Shown here: piece after piece, positions 29,300-39,076 of the stretch
How the letters are laid out: each line of letters begins with the position of its first letter
How positions within the stretch are numbered: the first letter of the stretch is position 1
Source: Litchfieldella anticariensis FP35 = DSM 16096
GTDB lineage: Bacteria > Pseudomonadota > Gammaproteobacteria > Pseudomonadales > Halomonadaceae
Length of the DNA stretch: 64,000 nt
Direction of reading: 5' to 3'
NCBI RefSeq assembly: GCF_000409775.1
Contig: NZ_KE332392.1
Location: forward strand, 412,459 to 476,458
The notes under the pieces: model-generated
Databases searched by the model: none
The model's input: the letters and a program-made list of their open reading frames with translations, nothing else
What the model was told of the DNA's origin: nothing
Position numbers and translations under genes: made by a program

Positions 29300-31009
29300 A
29301 TGATGCTCAGCGACCCGTCCGTCAAATACCGCCCTTTCGTCGCCGTCGATCTGCCGGATAGGCGGTGGCCCGATGCGCGTATCACCCGGCCGCCGCTGTG
29401 GTGCAGCGTGGATATGCGTGATGGCAACCAGGCCTTGATTGATCCCATGGACATGGAGCGCAAGCGGCGTTTCTTTGAAATGCTCGTCGAAATTGGCTTC
29501 AAGGAAATCGAGGTAGGCTTCCCCTCGGCTTCGCAGATCGACTTCGACTACGTACGCGAACTGATCGACAACGACCTGGTGCCTGACGACGTAACCATCC
29601 AGGTGCTGACCCAGGCCCGTCCCCATCTGATCGAACGAACCTTTGAGGCGCTCAAGGGTGCCAAGCGGGCCATCGTACACGTCTACAATGCCACCGATCC
29701 GCTGTTCCGCCGGGTGGTGTTCAACGTCGACAAACCAGAATGTATCAAGATCGCCTGCGATGCTACAGCGCAGATCAAGCAGTTGATGGCCGACAATCCG
29801 GAAACGGACTGGACCTTCCAATATTCACCAGAGCTGTTCACTTCCACCGAAATGGACTTCGCGGTGGAGATCGTCGAGGCAGTGATGGATACCTACGGCC
29901 CCACCGTAGATAAGCCGATGATCGTTAACCTGCCGGCTACGGTGGAAGTGGCGACCCCCAACAACTATGCCGATCAGATCGAGTGGTTCTGCCGCCACGT
30001 CAAGAATCGCGACAGCTTGATCGTTAGTGTGCATCCGCATAACGACCGTGGCACCGGGGTGGCGGCGGCGGAACTCGCCGTGATGGCGGGAGCTGATCGT
30101 GTCGAGGGCACATTGTTCGGTAATGGCGAGCGCACCGGTAACGTGGATATCGTGACGCTGGCCATGAATCTCTACACCCAGGGTGTGCATCCAGGACTCG
30201 ATTTCTCCAATATCACACCGATCATGCGTGAGGTGGAGTACTGCAATCAGTTGCCGGTCCACCCGCGTCATCCCTATGTCGGCGACCTGGTGTTCACTGC
30301 CTTCTCCGGTTCTCACCAGGATGCGATCAAGAAAGGGATGGCCGAGCGTCGTCAAAATCCGGACGACATGTGGGCAGTGCCTTATCTGCCCATCGATCCC
30401 TTGGACGTAGGACGCAGCTACGAGGCAGTGATCCGCGTCAACAGCCAGTCCGGCAAGGGAGGAGTGTCCTATCTACTGGAGAGCGAGCACGGCATCGAGC
30501 TGCCACGGCGGTTGTCCATCGAGTTCAGCCAAGTGGTGCAAGAGGTCGCTGAGCGCACCGGCAAGGAGATTACCTCACAAATGATCTTCCAGGCATTCGC
30601 CGATGAGTATCTCGAGGCGACGTCACCCTATGCCTTGATCAACCATCGTCTGTCATCCGAGCCTGACAGCCCGCGTATTCATCTTGAGGCGGTCATCGAG
30701 GACGCAGGTCAACGCAAGACCATCGCCGGTGAGGGTAACGGGCCACTGGCATCCTTCATCAAAGCGCTGGCTGCCAATGGCATCGAGGCGGAGATCATCG
30801 ACTACCATGAGCATGCCCGCGGTCAGGGAGCTGACGCTGAGGCTATCGCCTATGTGGAGGTGAGGGTTGGCAACAAGGCAGTGTTCGGGGTCGGTCTCGA
30901 CCAGAGCATCACCAGTGCCTCGATGAAAGCGGTGATGAGCGCCTTGAACCGCCACCAAGCAGCCAATCAGCCGGCAGCGCCGAATGTCACGGCCGATACG
31001 TTAGCCTGA
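29300..31009 (+). CDS. leuA: 2-isopropylmalate synthase LeuA (long form)
   Basis: Condenses acetyl-CoA with 2-ketoisovalerate, the first committed step of leucine synthesis. The 569-residue protein is the long LeuA type found in pseudomonads and actinobacteria. It has the TIM-barrel motif [18 protein letters not shown], the metal-binding HPHNDRGTG, and [15 protein letters not shown], and ends with a leucine-binding regulatory domain. ATG 29300 follows AAGGAG; upstream in-frame codons lie in the attenuator hairpin. A leader peptide and promoter precede it. Confidence 0.95.
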   Translation: MMLSDPSVKYRPFVAVDLPDRRWPDARITRPPLWCSVDMRDGNQALIDPMDMERKRRFFEMLVEIGFKEIEVGFPSASQIDFDYVRELIDNDLVPDDVTIQVLTQARPHLIERTFEALKGAKRAIVHVYNATDPLFRRVVFNVDKPECIKIACDATAQIKQLMADNPETDWTFQYSPELFTSTEMDFAVEIVEAVMDTYGPTVDKPMIVNLPATVEVATPNNYADQIEWFCRHVKNRDSLIVSVHPHNDRGTGVAAAELAVMAGADRVEGTLFGNGERTGNVDIVTLAMNLYTQGVHPGLDFSNITPIMREVEYCNQLPVHPRHPYVGDLVFTAFSGSHQDAIKKGMAERRQNPDDMWAVPYLPIDPLDVGRSYEAVIRVNSQSGKGGVSYLLESEHGIELPRRLSIEFSQVVQEVAERTGKEITSQMIFQAFADEYLEATSPYALINHRLSSEPDSPRIHLEAVIEDAGQRKTIAGEGNGPLASFIKALAANGIEAEIIDYHEHARGQGADAEAIAYVEVRVGNKAVFGVGLDQSITSASMKAVMSALNRHQAANQPAAPNVTADTLA

Positions 31010-31016
31010 AGTCATT

Positions 31017-31111
31017 AGCTATAAGCTATAAGCTATAATCTATAAGTAAAACCCCATTGGTTGCAGCCAATGGGGTTTTACCGTTTTTCGGCTTACGGCT
31101 TACGGCTATAA
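31017..31111. repeat. inverted heptad-repeat element, subfamily II, between leuA and epmB
   Basis: Units AGCTATA three times and ATCTATA (31017-31044), a central perfect hairpin (31047-31080), then inverted units GCTTACG twice and GCTATAA (31091-31111). The last unit supplies the TAG stop of epmB on the minus strand. Same family as the elements at 20753 and 37769. Confidence 0.8.
31047..31080. terminator. bidirectional terminator between leuA and epmB
   Basis: TAAAACCCCATTGG and its exact complement CCAATGGGGTTTTA flank a 6-base loop. The A-tract on the left and T-tract on the right make a Rho-independent terminator that can work on both strands, fitting the convergent leuA and epmB genes. 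Confidence 0.8.
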
Positions 31112-32176
31112 CGGCGTCTTACTGGCTTCGCCGGGTATCTCGCGCACCAGGGTCGGCATCAGGAAGCCGGGGAGTCGCGTACGCAGTTCCTCTACCAGGG
31201 ATCTTGCTTCCTGATCGGGTACGTCGAAATGTGCGGCGCCGGCCACCGGGTCGAGCACATGCAGGTAATAAGGCAGTACGCCGGCTTCGAATAGCTGCTC
31301 CGACAGCTCGGCCAAGGTCTCGATACTGTCGTTCACTTCGCGTAGCAGCACGCTCTGATTGAGCAGCGTGACACCGATGTCCTTGAGACGTCGACAAGCC
31401 GCCATCACAGCATCATCGATTTCATTGGCATGATTGATATGCAACACCATCACTTTCTGTAGCCGCGTGGCGGAGAGCCAGTCGAGCAGTTCGGTGTCGA
31501 TGCGATCGGGAATTACCACCGGTAACCGAGTGTGGATGCGCAGTCGCTTGATGTGGGGTATTGCCTCCAGTCGTTCGGTGAGCCAGCCGAGCTGGCGGTC
31601 GCTGGCTGCCAGCGGGTCGCCGCCGGAGAGAATCACTTCGTTGATGGAAGTATCGTCGTGAATATAGGCCAGGGTGTCGGACCACTGCGCCCGTGAAGGA
31701 CTGTTCTCGTGATAGGGGAAATGGCGACGGAAGCAATAGCGGCAGTTGACGGCGCAGGTTGGACTGGCGATCAGCAATACCCGGCCATGATATTTGTGGA
31801 TCAAGCCGCGGCGTGGTGTGTGCCCGCTTTCCTCCAGGGGGTCTTGCACGAAGCCCTGTATGGTGTTGCCCTCTGCCATCAGTGGCAGTACCTGGCGCAG
31901 CAGAGGATCGTGAGGGTCGCCACGGCGAATACGGCTCAAGTAGGCTTCGGGCACGCGGACTTCGAACAAGGTGTGGCCCATTTCGGCGCCAGGCAGCCAG
32001 CCTGGGTCGAGCTCCAGGCGGCGACAGAGTTCGCGTGGGTCGCGGATTGCTCCGGCCAGTTGTGCCTGCCAGCGCGTTTGTGGCTCATTCGATACGCTGA
32101 TGAGAGCGGTATCGGCATGGCGGGGCGAGTCCGTCTGCACATTGGCGAGGCTTCGGGTTATCATGCGTGGCACCAA
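31106..32176 (-). CDS. epmB: EF-P beta-lysylation protein EpmB
   Basis: Radical-SAM lysine 2,3-aminomutase that converts lysine to (R)-beta-lysine for attachment to elongation factor P. The 356-residue product has the cluster motif CAVNCRYCFRRHF (CxxxCxxC), the segment VILSGGDPL, and the PLP-binding region near the C-terminus. The start may be the fifth codon (Met at 32164). It is divergent from efp (92 bases between starts); epmA follows efp, so the whole EF-P beta-lysylation set is here. epmC (hydroxylase) is absent from the window. Confidence 0.94.
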   Translation of the reverse strand: MVPRMITRSLANVQTDSPRHADTALISVSNEPQTRWQAQLAGAIRDPRELCRRLELDPGWLPGAEMGHTLFEVRVPEAYLSRIRRGDPHDPLLRQVLPLMAEGNTIQGFVQDPLEESGHTPRRGLIHKYHGRVLLIASPTCAVNCRYCFRRHFPYHENSPSRAQWSDTLAYIHDDTSINEVILSGGDPLAASDRQLGWLTERLEAIPHIKRLRIHTRLPVVIPDRIDTELLDWLSATRLQKVMVLHINHANEIDDAVMAACRRLKDIGVTLLNQSVLLREVNDSIETLAELSEQLFEAGVLPYYLHVLDPVAGAAHFDVPDQEARSLVEELRTRLPGFLMPTLVREIPGEASKTPL

Positions 32177-32268
32177 TCCAATGAAGCGAAGGCCATGGGG
32201 CCTTCGTTGATGTATTCACGTGCGCGGCGTCATCATGACCTACCGCGCCCGGAAATCAGTGAGGAATC

Positions 32269-32835
32269 ATGGCGAGCTATTCTACCAATGAATTCAAGGG
32301 CGGTCTGAAGGTCATGCTCGATGGTGACCCCTGCGCCATCGTGGAGAACGAATTCGTCAAGCCCGGCAAGGGCCAGGCCTTCAACCGCGTCAAGTTGCGC
32401 AACTTGCTGACCGGCCGTGTCTGGGAGCGTACCTTCAAATCGGGTGAGTCATTGGAAAGTGCCGATGTCCTCGACCTGGAAATGGAGTATCTCTATAACG
32501 ACGGCGAGATGTGGCACTTCATGAAGACCGATGGCTCCTTCGAGCAGTACGCCGTGGACAAGAAGGCGCTGGGCGATACCGAGAAGTGGCTGAAGGAGCA
32601 AGTACCTTATACCGTGACATTGTGGAATGACAATGCCATCAGCGTCACGCCGCCCAACTTCATCGAACTCGAAGTGGTTGAGACCGACCCAGGATTGAAG
32701 GGCGATACCGCCCAAGGCGGTTCCAAGCCGGCGACCCTGTCGTCGGGTGCGGTGGTGCGGGTGCCGCTGTTCATCAATCAGGGCGAAGTGCTCAAGGTTG
32801 ATACTCGTACTGGCGAGTATGTCTCCCGCGCCTGA
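32269..32835 (+). CDS. efp: elongation factor P
   Basis: Relieves ribosome stalling at polyproline stretches. The 188-residue protein has the three-domain EF-P layout, and Lys34 in PGKGQ is exactly at the modified position used by the EpmA/EpmB pathway. GGAATC lies before ATG 32269. It is followed by an inverted-repeat element and then epmA, all in one direction, with epmB divergent. Confidence 0.97.
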   Translation: MASYSTNEFKGGLKVMLDGDPCAIVENEFVKPGKGQAFNRVKLRNLLTGRVWERTFKSGESLESADVLDLEMEYLYNDGEMWHFMKTDGSFEQYAVDKKALGDTEKWLKEQVPYTVTLWNDNAISVTPPNFIELEVVETDPGLKGDTAQGGSKPATLSSGAVVRVPLFINQGEVLKVDTRTGEYVSRA

Positions 32836-32990
32836 CAGTTCATTGTCAGAGCTATTGCGCTCGGTGATACGGCGTTAAAAACAGGCTCGCCATGCTCATT
32901 TACTATCGTAAACTCCGCTGGCTCGTCTGTTTTTGCCTTGTCTCACCATCGCTCATCACGCTCTGAACAACGGCTGTTCTTTTCAGATGG
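32835..32990. repeat. ~150-bp inverted-repeat hairpin element, copy 2 (after efp)
   Basis: Starts at the efp stop codon. It shares with copy 1 (11934-12095) TACGGCGTTAAAAA, ATGCTCATTTAC, ACTCCGCT, TTTTTGCCTTGTCT and CCATCGCTC in the same order, and its ends CAGAGC/GCTCTG pair. It is shorter in the middle than copy 1 and its outer ends are more diverged. No coding content. Confidence 0.72.
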
Positions 32991-33038
32991 CCACGCTCGT
33001 TGGAGCGTGGCCAAGTCGTTTGAGAAGGGGAGGTTTCC

Positions 33039-34010
33039 ATGGTGGACGATTGGCAGCCGTCGGCGACTATCGAGACGCTTCGCGAGCGGGCGCGTCTGCT
33101 CAATGAGGTGCGCCGTTTCTTTGCTGAGCGTGGCGTGTTGGAGGTGGAGACGCCGGTGTTGGGGCATGGCGGGAGCACCGATATTCATCTCGATTCGTTG
33201 TCGCTGACGGCGACAACTCCCGAGGGACGTGAGTCACTGTGGTTGCAGACGTCCCCGGAATTTCACATGAAGCGTCTGCTGGCGGCCGGCAGTGGGCCGA
33301 TCTTCCAGCTTGCTCGGAGCTTTCGCGACGGGGAAGTGGGGCGCCGCCATAATCTTGAGTTCACCATGCTCGAGTGGTATCGGCCAGGATTCTCGCTGCT
33401 TGACCTGATTGACGAGACCGAGGCGTTGATTCGTCTGCTGCTGCCTACACTGGGGCCACGGCGGCAGCGCCGTTATCGTGAGCTGTTCCGTGAACGCCTG
33501 GCGATCGATCCCTTTACTGAGCCATTGCCAAAACTACGCCGCCTGGCAGGCGAGTATGGTGGCTTGGATATGGGCGACTCCTTGCGCGACGATTGCTTGG
33601 ATCTGCTGATGAGCGTGGCGATCGAACCGTTGCTGGGAACTGACGGGCTTGACGTGGTGGTCGATTATCCTGCCAGTCAAGCGGCTTTGGCACGCAAGCA
33701 CCGCGACACAGAGGACGGTGCCTGGGTGGCGTCACGCTTCGAGGTTTATGTGCAGACCCTGGAGCTTGCCAATGGCTATGACGAGTTGACCGATAGTGAG
33801 GAACAGGCAGTACGCTTTGCCGAGGATAATGCCAGGCGGCGCGGGTTAGGCAAGCCCGAGGTGGGTATCGACAGGCGGTTATTGGCCGCGCTCACTGCTG
33901 GTATGCCGGAGGGTTGCGGCGTGGCCCTGGGTATTGATCGCCTGATTCAACTGGCGCTGGGCAAAACCAGCGTGGCCGACGTGATGGCCTTCGCTACCCA
34001 GCGCTGCTAG
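33039..34010 (+). CDS. epmA: EF-P lysine aminoacylase EpmA (GenX/PoxA)
   Basis: Lysyl-tRNA-synthetase-like enzyme that attaches beta-lysine to Lys34 of EF-P. The 323-residue protein has class II synthetase motifs but no anticodon-binding domain: EVETPVLG near the N-terminus, [23 protein letters not shown] (motif 2) and [12 protein letters not shown] (motif 3). The ATG at 33039 follows GGGGAGG. Its last 17 bases overlap the 3' end of psd on the other strand. It works with efp and epmB in this cluster. Confidence 0.94.
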   Translation: MVDDWQPSATIETLRERARLLNEVRRFFAERGVLEVETPVLGHGGSTDIHLDSLSLTATTPEGRESLWLQTSPEFHMKRLLAAGSGPIFQLARSFRDGEVGRRHNLEFTMLEWYRPGFSLLDLIDETEALIRLLLPTLGPRRQRRYRELFRERLAIDPFTEPLPKLRRLAGEYGGLDMGDSLRDDCLDLLMSVAIEPLLGTDGLDVVVDYPASQAALARKHRDTEDGAWVASRFEVYVQTLELANGYDELTDSEEQAVRFAEDNARRRGLGKPEVGIDRRLLAALTAGMPEGCGVALGIDRLIQLALGKTSVADVMAFATQRC

Positions 34011-34887
34011 CGGTGTCGTCGCCTTGGTAACGGATACGCTGTGTGGCAGGAAACTCGCCCAGGCGTTCTCCCATGCTGACCATGGAGTCCATGCTGATGT
34101 CGTCGAAATCGACTTCACGACTGAAGCACAATACCACGGTGGAACCAAGCTTGAAGCGCCCCATTTCAGCTCCCTTTTCCAAAGTAACGGTGGTATCGAA
34201 ACGAATACGCTGTATTTCGCCGGACAGAGGGGTTATCTGGCCGGCCCATACCGTCTCGATGGCGGCAACGATCATGGCGCCTACCAGCACCATGGCCATG
34301 GGGCCATGTTCAGTGTCGAAGATGCACACCAAACGTTCGTTGCGGGCAAACAGTGCCGGTACATGGTTGGCCGTGGCTTGATTGACCGAGAAAATGCGCC
34401 CTGGAATATAGACCATCTCCTTGAGCGTGCCGGTCAGTGGCATGTGCACTCGGTGATAATCACGCGGGGAAAGATAGATAGTGGCGAAGCTGCCTTGTCG
34501 AAAGGGAGCGGCCCGATACATATCGCCGCCGAGCAGGCTGGTGATCGAGTAGGCCTGGCCTTTGGCCTGGATCAAGGTGCCGTGGTAGGTGCGTCCATAT
34601 TGCGAGAGCGTGCCATCGGCGGGTGATACCAAACCGTCGCCGATGGGCCGGGCATCCGCTTTCAGCTTGCGGGTGAAGAAGTCGTTGAAACAGGTATAGG
34701 CTGTGGGGTCTGGTTCCTGGGCCTGTTGCATGTCGACATTGAAATGGCGAATGAAAGCTTTGATAAGCAAGTTCTTCAGCCAAGGAATACGGCACTCGGC
34801 GAACTGTCCCACCAAGCGCGAAATCAAGTGATGGGGGAGAGGGTACTGAATTAAGGCAAAGAGCTTGTCGAGGGTCACGGTAACCAT
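33994..34887 (-). CDS. psd: phosphatidylserine decarboxylase proenzyme
   Basis: Converts phosphatidylserine to phosphatidylethanolamine; the proenzyme self-cleaves to form the pyruvoyl group. It has the cleavage motif LGST near the C-terminus, the segment HRVHMPLTG, and [12 protein letters not shown]. The Met at 34887 (297 residues) best matches E. coli Psd; a GTG at 34905 is an alternative start. It converges with epmA. In the conserved gammaproteobacterial order psd is near rsgA-orn; here a sulfurtransferase gene intervenes. Confidence 0.95.
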   Translation of the reverse strand: MVTVTLDKLFALIQYPLPHHLISRLVGQFAECRIPWLKNLLIKAFIRHFNVDMQQAQEPDPTAYTCFNDFFTRKLKADARPIGDGLVSPADGTLSQYGRTYHGTLIQAKGQAYSITSLLGGDMYRAAPFRQGSFATIYLSPRDYHRVHMPLTGTLKEMVYIPGRIFSVNQATANHVPALFARNERLVCIFDTEHGPMAMVLVGAMIVAAIETVWAGQITPLSGEIQRIRFDTTVTLEKGAEMGRFKLGSTVVLCFSREVDFDDISMDSMVSMGERLGEFPATQRIRYQGDDTASSAG

Positions 34888-35012
34888 CCATTCGATCGTG
34901 AGCACAGCACGATAACGACAAAGCTCATATCAGGCAATCCTGTTCACGGGCTACGCGCGGCCTATTGAATACCAATGATACCCTGTTACCGCTCAGCCGC
35001 CCTGTCGACCGG

Positions 35013-35100
35013 TTCGCGCAGAAAATCCGCGCTCCCACAAGGGCTTGAGTTGGCGATGTTGCCATGGTGGGAGCGCAATTCATTGCGCGATTGGCGCCGC
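35013..35100. repeat. pair of REP-like units in opposite orientation
   Basis: TTCGCGCAGAAAATCCGCGCTCCCAC (as TTCGCGCAGA and GCGCTCCCAC) at 35013-35038 and GGTGGGAGCGCAATTCATTG at 35067-35086, followed by CGCGATTGGCGCC. The two are inverted copies of the unit seen twice at 12892-13019. Inverted pairs like this resemble BIME-type REP clusters. They fill the gap between psd and the sulfurtransferase gene. Confidence 0.6.
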
Positions 35101-35141
35101 CAGGTACTCCGGCAGCCCAGCAAAGCTCGTGGTGCCGCATA

Positions 35142-35972
35142 TCAGTGTTCGATCGGGGTGTCATCACGATTGCCCCATTCTTTCCACGAACCGGCGTAAG
35201 CTCGCATCTTCTCGAAGCCCAGTGCTTTCCCTACCAGCCAGGTAAGACCACTGCGATGATGGCTCTGGCAGTGAGTGACCACTTCCATATCCGGTGTGAG
35301 ACCCAATGCCTCGAGCTCGGTGATCAGTTCAGCGTAATCGCGAATGCGCAGACTGCGTGAGCGGTCCATGACGTCGATCCAATCCATGTTCACTGCGCCA
35401 GGGATATGCCCTAGATGCTTGTTCTGGCCTTTCTGGCCGTTGTACTCCTCCTGGGAGCGAGCATCCCAGATCGCGAAGCCTTTCTCACCCAGGCGTTCCA
35501 GAAGCTCCTCGATTTCGATACGGGTGTCGGGATTCAGAAACTCGGCTTCGTAGTCGCTGGGGCGTGGTGCATGCTCGGTAGTGGTTATCTCCAGCCCGGC
35601 CTCGCGCCAGGCATGGATACCGCCATTGAGGTATGAGTAGCGCTGGTGGCCGATTAGTTCCAGGGTCCACAATAATCGGCCGGCCCAACCACCACCTTCG
35701 TCATCATAGGCCACGACATGAGTATCTCGGGACAAACCAAGCGACGAGAACAGCGTCGATAAGGCAGCTTCGTCGGGTACATCGTTGGGAACCTCGCCGC
35801 TCCCATGCAGCAGACGGCGGTGATCGAGGTAAATGGCCCCCGGCACGTGTCCCTCGGTGTAGCTTTCGGCCTTGAGAGGTACGTCGATGATCAGCAACTG
35901 CGGGTCGTCGAGATGTTGGGCCAGTTGTTCGGGCTCGACGATCAAGGGTAGCAGGTTGTCTTCAGAGCTCAT
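35142..35972 (-). CDS. thiosulfate/3-mercaptopyruvate sulfurtransferase (two rhodanese domains)
   Basis: The 276-residue protein has two rhodanese domains. The N-terminal one (LLIIDVPLKAESYTEGHVPGA) is inactive; the C-terminal one carries the active-site loop CQSHHRSGLT. This loop is neither the CRKGVT of classical thiosulfate rhodaneses nor the CGSGVT of mercaptopyruvate enzymes, so the donor is uncertain. The start MSSEDN at 35972 is preceded by GAAGGAG on the minus strand; the upstream open frame is not family-like. It lies immediately downstream of rsgA and is probably cotranscribed with it. Confidence 0.85.
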   Translation of the reverse strand: MSSEDNLLPLIVEPEQLAQHLDDPQLLIIDVPLKAESYTEGHVPGAIYLDHRRLLHGSGEVPNDVPDEAALSTLFSSLGLSRDTHVVAYDDEGGGWAGRLLWTLELIGHQRYSYLNGGIHAWREAGLEITTTEHAPRPSDYEAEFLNPDTRIEIEELLERLGEKGFAIWDARSQEEYNGQKGQNKHLGHIPGAVNMDWIDVMDRSRSLRIRDYAELITELEALGLTPDMEVVTHCQSHHRSGLTWLVGKALGFEKMRAYAGSWKEWGNRDDTPIEH

Positions 35973-36043
35973 GACACACTCCTTCGGCGGGTGAGGATGT
36001 TTTGATGATGGCATAGCTGGCGGCAAGGCGGCGAGCAAGCGGC

Positions 36044-37063
36044 TCAACGTAAATCGTCGTCCAGGCTGTCGAGGATCTGGCGGTAGCTGGCGAAGCGTTC
36101 CGGGTGGATAGCGCCGCGTTCCACGGCGGCCAACAGAGCACAACCAGGCTCTGAACGATGACGGCAATCACGAAACCGACAGTGACCGAGGAACTCGCGG
36201 AACTCGATGAAACCTTCGGTAACTTGCCGCTCATCGAGATGAACGAGCCCGAACTCACGAATGCCCGGCGAGTCGATCAATTCGCCTCCGGCGGGAAGCT
36301 GGTAGAGCCGGGCGGTGGTGGTGGTATGGGTACCCTTGCGCGAGTCGCTGGAAAGTTCTCCGATCCGCAAAGCCTCGTCGGGGAGCAGGCGATCGATGAG
36401 TGAGGACTTGCCAACCCCACTTTGCCCAACGAATACCGAGGTACGACCAGTGAGTTGCCGATGCAACGCTTCGAGTCCATCGGCGTGCTGGGTGGAGGTG
36501 GTGACAACCGGATAGCCAAGCATCTCATAACGCTGCAGTAGCTCGTGCAGTTTCCCTCCGTCCTCGGGCAACAAATCGATCTTGTTCAGCACTAGTACGG
36601 GTGGAATGCCGGTAGCTTCGGCGGCGACCAGATAACGGTCGATAAGGTTGGCATATGCCACCGGCTCCACAGCGAAGACGATCAGTATTTGGTCGATGTT
36701 GGCGGCTACCGGCTTGAGCTGACCGCGAGCATCGGGACGCTCGAGCACATTGTCACGCTCGCCTCGCGCCACTACCACGCCACTACCATCGCTTCCTTCG
36801 CGCCAGACAACATGGTCGCCAGTCACCAGAGCATCGAGATTGGCCCTTAGATGGCAGCGGTACGTCCGGTCCTCGGTAGTGGAGCCGACTTCGAGGGTAC
36901 GGCCAAAGTGAGCAATCACTCTCCCCAGGCGCTCGGGGCCATATGCACCGGCCTCGAGCTTGTCTTGATCCCTGGCATCGTGACGGGCGGCGCGAGCGGC
37001 TCGTTCAGCCTGGATCTTCTCGATGCGCCAGCGTTGTTGGCGGGATAACTTGCGTTTGCTCAT
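36044..37063 (-). CDS. rsgA: ribosome small-subunit-dependent GTPase RsgA
   Basis: Circularly permuted GTPase that helps mature the 30S subunit. The 339-residue product has an OB-fold N-terminus, the G4 motif LNKIDLL before the G1 motif [10 protein letters not shown] (about residues 213-222), then DSPGIREF (G3), and a C-terminal zinc knuckle ([14 protein letters not shown]). It is divergent from orn (115 bases between the starts), as in E. coli. Confidence 0.95.
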   Translation of the reverse strand: MSKRKLSRQQRWRIEKIQAERAARAARHDARDQDKLEAGAYGPERLGRVIAHFGRTLEVGSTTEDRTYRCHLRANLDALVTGDHVVWREGSDGSGVVVARGERDNVLERPDARGQLKPVAANIDQILIVFAVEPVAYANLIDRYLVAAEATGIPPVLVLNKIDLLPEDGGKLHELLQRYEMLGYPVVTTSTQHADGLEALHRQLTGRTSVFVGQSGVGKSSLIDRLLPDEALRIGELSSDSRKGTHTTTTARLYQLPAGGELIDSPGIREFGLVHLDERQVTEGFIEFREFLGHCRFRDCRHRSEPGCALLAAVERGAIHPERFASYRQILDSLDDDLR

Positions 37064-37177
37064 GCGGCCCCAAGGGTCTGTACAATAGGAGGCATTGTAA
37101 CCACCCTGAACTGGGCTGTCGCGATATCACCGGTATCGATCAGCCTGGATCTTACTTCGCTACTAGGAGTCTTTCTC

Positions 37178-37768
37178 ATGTCGGATACTCGTGCCACCAC
37201 TCCACGCCAGGATTTGCTGGTGTGGATCGACTTGGAGATGACAGGTCTGGATCCCGCTCGCGAGCGCATCATCGAGGTGGCCACGCTAATCACCGACAAC
37301 GAGTTGAACCTGATTGCCGAGGGCCCGGTGATTGCCGTGCACCAGCCTGATGGCCTGCTCGCTGCCATGGATGATTGGAACCGTAAGACGCATGGCGAGT
37401 CGGGACTCGTCGAACGGGTCAAACAGAGCAAGATCGATACGGCGACGGCTGAGCGTCAGACTCTCGAGTTCCTCAAGACCTATGTGGTGCCGGGCTCCTC
37501 CCCTATGTGTGGCAACAGTGTGCACCAGGATCGACGCTTCCTCGAGCGGGAGATGCCGGAATTGCTGGCCTTCTTCCATTACCGCAACCTCGATGTCTCG
37601 ACACTCAAGGAGTTGGCCAAGCGCTGGAATCCTTCCGCCATGAAAGGCTTCGAGAAACGCAATGTACATCTGGCCTTGGACGACATCCGTGAATCGCTGG
37701 CTGAATTGGCCCATTACCGCCGGACGTTTCTGCGGCTGGAAGGCGATGACTCAGACGAGGAAGAATAA
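37178..37768 (+). CDS. orn: oligoribonuclease Orn
   Basis: Degrades 2-5-nt RNAs including pGpG, the product of c-di-GMP breakdown, linking it to the c-di-GMP proteins in this window. The 196-residue DEDDh exonuclease has [11 protein letters not shown] (Exo I), [10 protein letters not shown] (Exo II) and [10 protein letters not shown] (Exo III). E. coli Orn is 181 residues; the extra residues are at the acidic C-terminus. A heptad element follows the stop codon and orn converges with queG. Confidence 0.95.
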   Translation: MSDTRATTPRQDLLVWIDLEMTGLDPARERIIEVATLITDNELNLIAEGPVIAVHQPDGLLAAMDDWNRKTHGESGLVERVKQSKIDTATAERQTLEFLKTYVVPGSSPMCGNSVHQDRRFLEREMPELLAFFHYRNLDVSTLKELAKRWNPSAMKGFEKRNVHLALDDIRESLAELAHYRRTFLRLEGDDSDEEE

Positions 37769-37873
37769 CCCCTGCGGGGAGCTGTAAGCCTTAAGCGATA
37801 AGCTGTAAGAAAAACCTATTTGCCAGCGCCTTGTGGGAGATTTTGGCTTACGGCTTACGGCTTACGGCTATTA
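37769..37873. repeat. inverted heptad-repeat element, subfamily II, between orn and queG
   Basis: After the orn stop comes CCCC-TGC-GGGG, units AGCTGTA, AGCCTTA, AGCGATA, AGCTGTA (37780-37807), an A-rich spacer, and inverted units GCTTACG three times and GCTATTA (37846-37873). The inverted units encode the last residues (IAVSRKP) and the stop codon of queG on the minus strand. Confidence 0.8.
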
Positions 37874-38960
37874 GCCGTTCCCGCTTCTCCCGCTGTCGCT
37901 CCAGCGCCCAGTGCACGTGCTCGCGGACCAGGTCGGAAGGGTAGGCCAGCCGCGCTCGCAGAGCCGCTTCGACGGTTTCGCTCCAAGGGGCATTGCCGAG
38001 CCCCACCGCCAGGTTGCGTAACCAGCGTTCGTAGCCGATACGGCGAATGGCACTGCCTTCGGTCTTGGTCAGGAACTCTTCCTCGCTCCAGGCAAACAGG
38101 GTGACCAGCTCGGCGCGATCGAGATCGTGGCGTGGTGCGAAGTCGCGCTCATGGCTTGCTCGCGTGAAACGCGTGAAGGGACACACCAATTGGCAGTCGT
38201 CGCAGCCGTAGACACGGTTGCCGATCGCCTCGCGGTACGCTTCGGGTATGGAGCCGTGCAGTTCGATGGTCAGGTAGGAAATGCAGCGCCGTGAGTCGAC
38301 CACCTTGTCATCGACGATGGCACCGGTAGGGCAGGCCGTTCGGCATGCCGAACAACTGCCGCAGTGTTCACTGTCGAAGGGTTCGTCCACCGGTAGCGGC
38401 AGGTCGGTGTAGAGTTCGCCGAGGAAGAACAGCGAGCCGGCCTGAGGGTTGAGCAGCATTGAGTTCTTGCCGAACCAGCCAAGCCCGGCTTTCTGGGCCA
38501 GGGCACGTTCCATTACCGGTGCCGAGTCGACGAAAGCCCGGTAGCCGAACGGGCCAACTTCGTCCTCGATATATTGAGCGAGGCGTGCCAGGCGTTTGCG
38601 GATCAACTTGTGGTAGTCACGACCCAGGGCATAGCGTGAGACATAGGCCTTGTCAGGCTGTCCCAGCACTTTGGTGGTTTCCACTTCGGGAGGCAGATAG
38701 TCCATGCGTACACTGATCACGCGCAGGGTTCCGGGGATCAGTTCGTTCGGGCGGGTGCGCTTGTAGCCATGCTTGGCCATGAAGTCCATCTCACCGTGGT
38801 GGCCAGCCGCCAGCCAGCGCTCGAGATAACGCTCGTGCGTCTCGAGATCGGTATCGGTGATGCCGACTTGCTGGAATCCCAACTCGCGCCCCCAGGTCTT
38901 GATGGAGTCGGCGAGTGCACTCAAGTCAGTGGCATCGAGTGCGGTAGTAAGTGACGACAT
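37848..38960 (-). CDS. queG: epoxyqueuosine reductase QueG
   Basis: Last step of queuosine synthesis in tRNA: reduces epoxyqueuosine using cobalamin and two 4Fe-4S clusters. The 370-residue protein has cluster motifs CGSCSACRTACPTGAI and, after a single CISYL, CDDCQLVCPF, and the segment GYRAFVDSAPVMERALAQKAGLGWFGKN typical of the family (split as GYRAFVDSAP, GWFGKN). Its C-terminal residues are specified by heptad repeats. It is divergent from nnr, with 116 bases between starts. Confidence 0.94.
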   Translation of the reverse strand: MSSLTTALDATDLSALADSIKTWGRELGFQQVGITDTDLETHERYLERWLAAGHHGEMDFMAKHGYKRTRPNELIPGTLRVISVRMDYLPPEVETTKVLGQPDKAYVSRYALGRDYHKLIRKRLARLAQYIEDEVGPFGYRAFVDSAPVMERALAQKAGLGWFGKNSMLLNPQAGSLFFLGELYTDLPLPVDEPFDSEHCGSCSACRTACPTGAIVDDKVVDSRRCISYLTIELHGSIPEAYREAIGNRVYGCDDCQLVCPFTRFTRASHERDFAPRHDLDRAELVTLFAWSEEEFLTKTEGSAIRRIGYERWLRNLAVGLGNAPWSETVEAALRARLAYPSDLVREHVHWALERQREKRERLIAVSRKP

Positions 38961-39076
38961 GCAAGGAAAAGCGAAAACTCGCGCGAAAAAACGTGGAAAT
39001 ACAGCGCAAGGCGCTTGGCGGTTGGAAAGAACACCCTACACTAGAAGGCATATCGTCGTCATATGCGAAGAAGCCG

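Noticed and set aside
29106-29303. 65-codon open frame in the leuA leader region
   Set aside because: It overlaps the stem-loop and the leuA start, has no family-like sequence and no good ribosome binding site; the 16-codon Leu-rich frame upstream is the better leader candidate.
35142-35972. tRNA uridine hydroxylase TrhO, which would feed the Cmo pathway
   Set aside because: TrhO has a single rhodanese domain in a ~350-residue protein; this one has two rhodanese domains in 276 residues.
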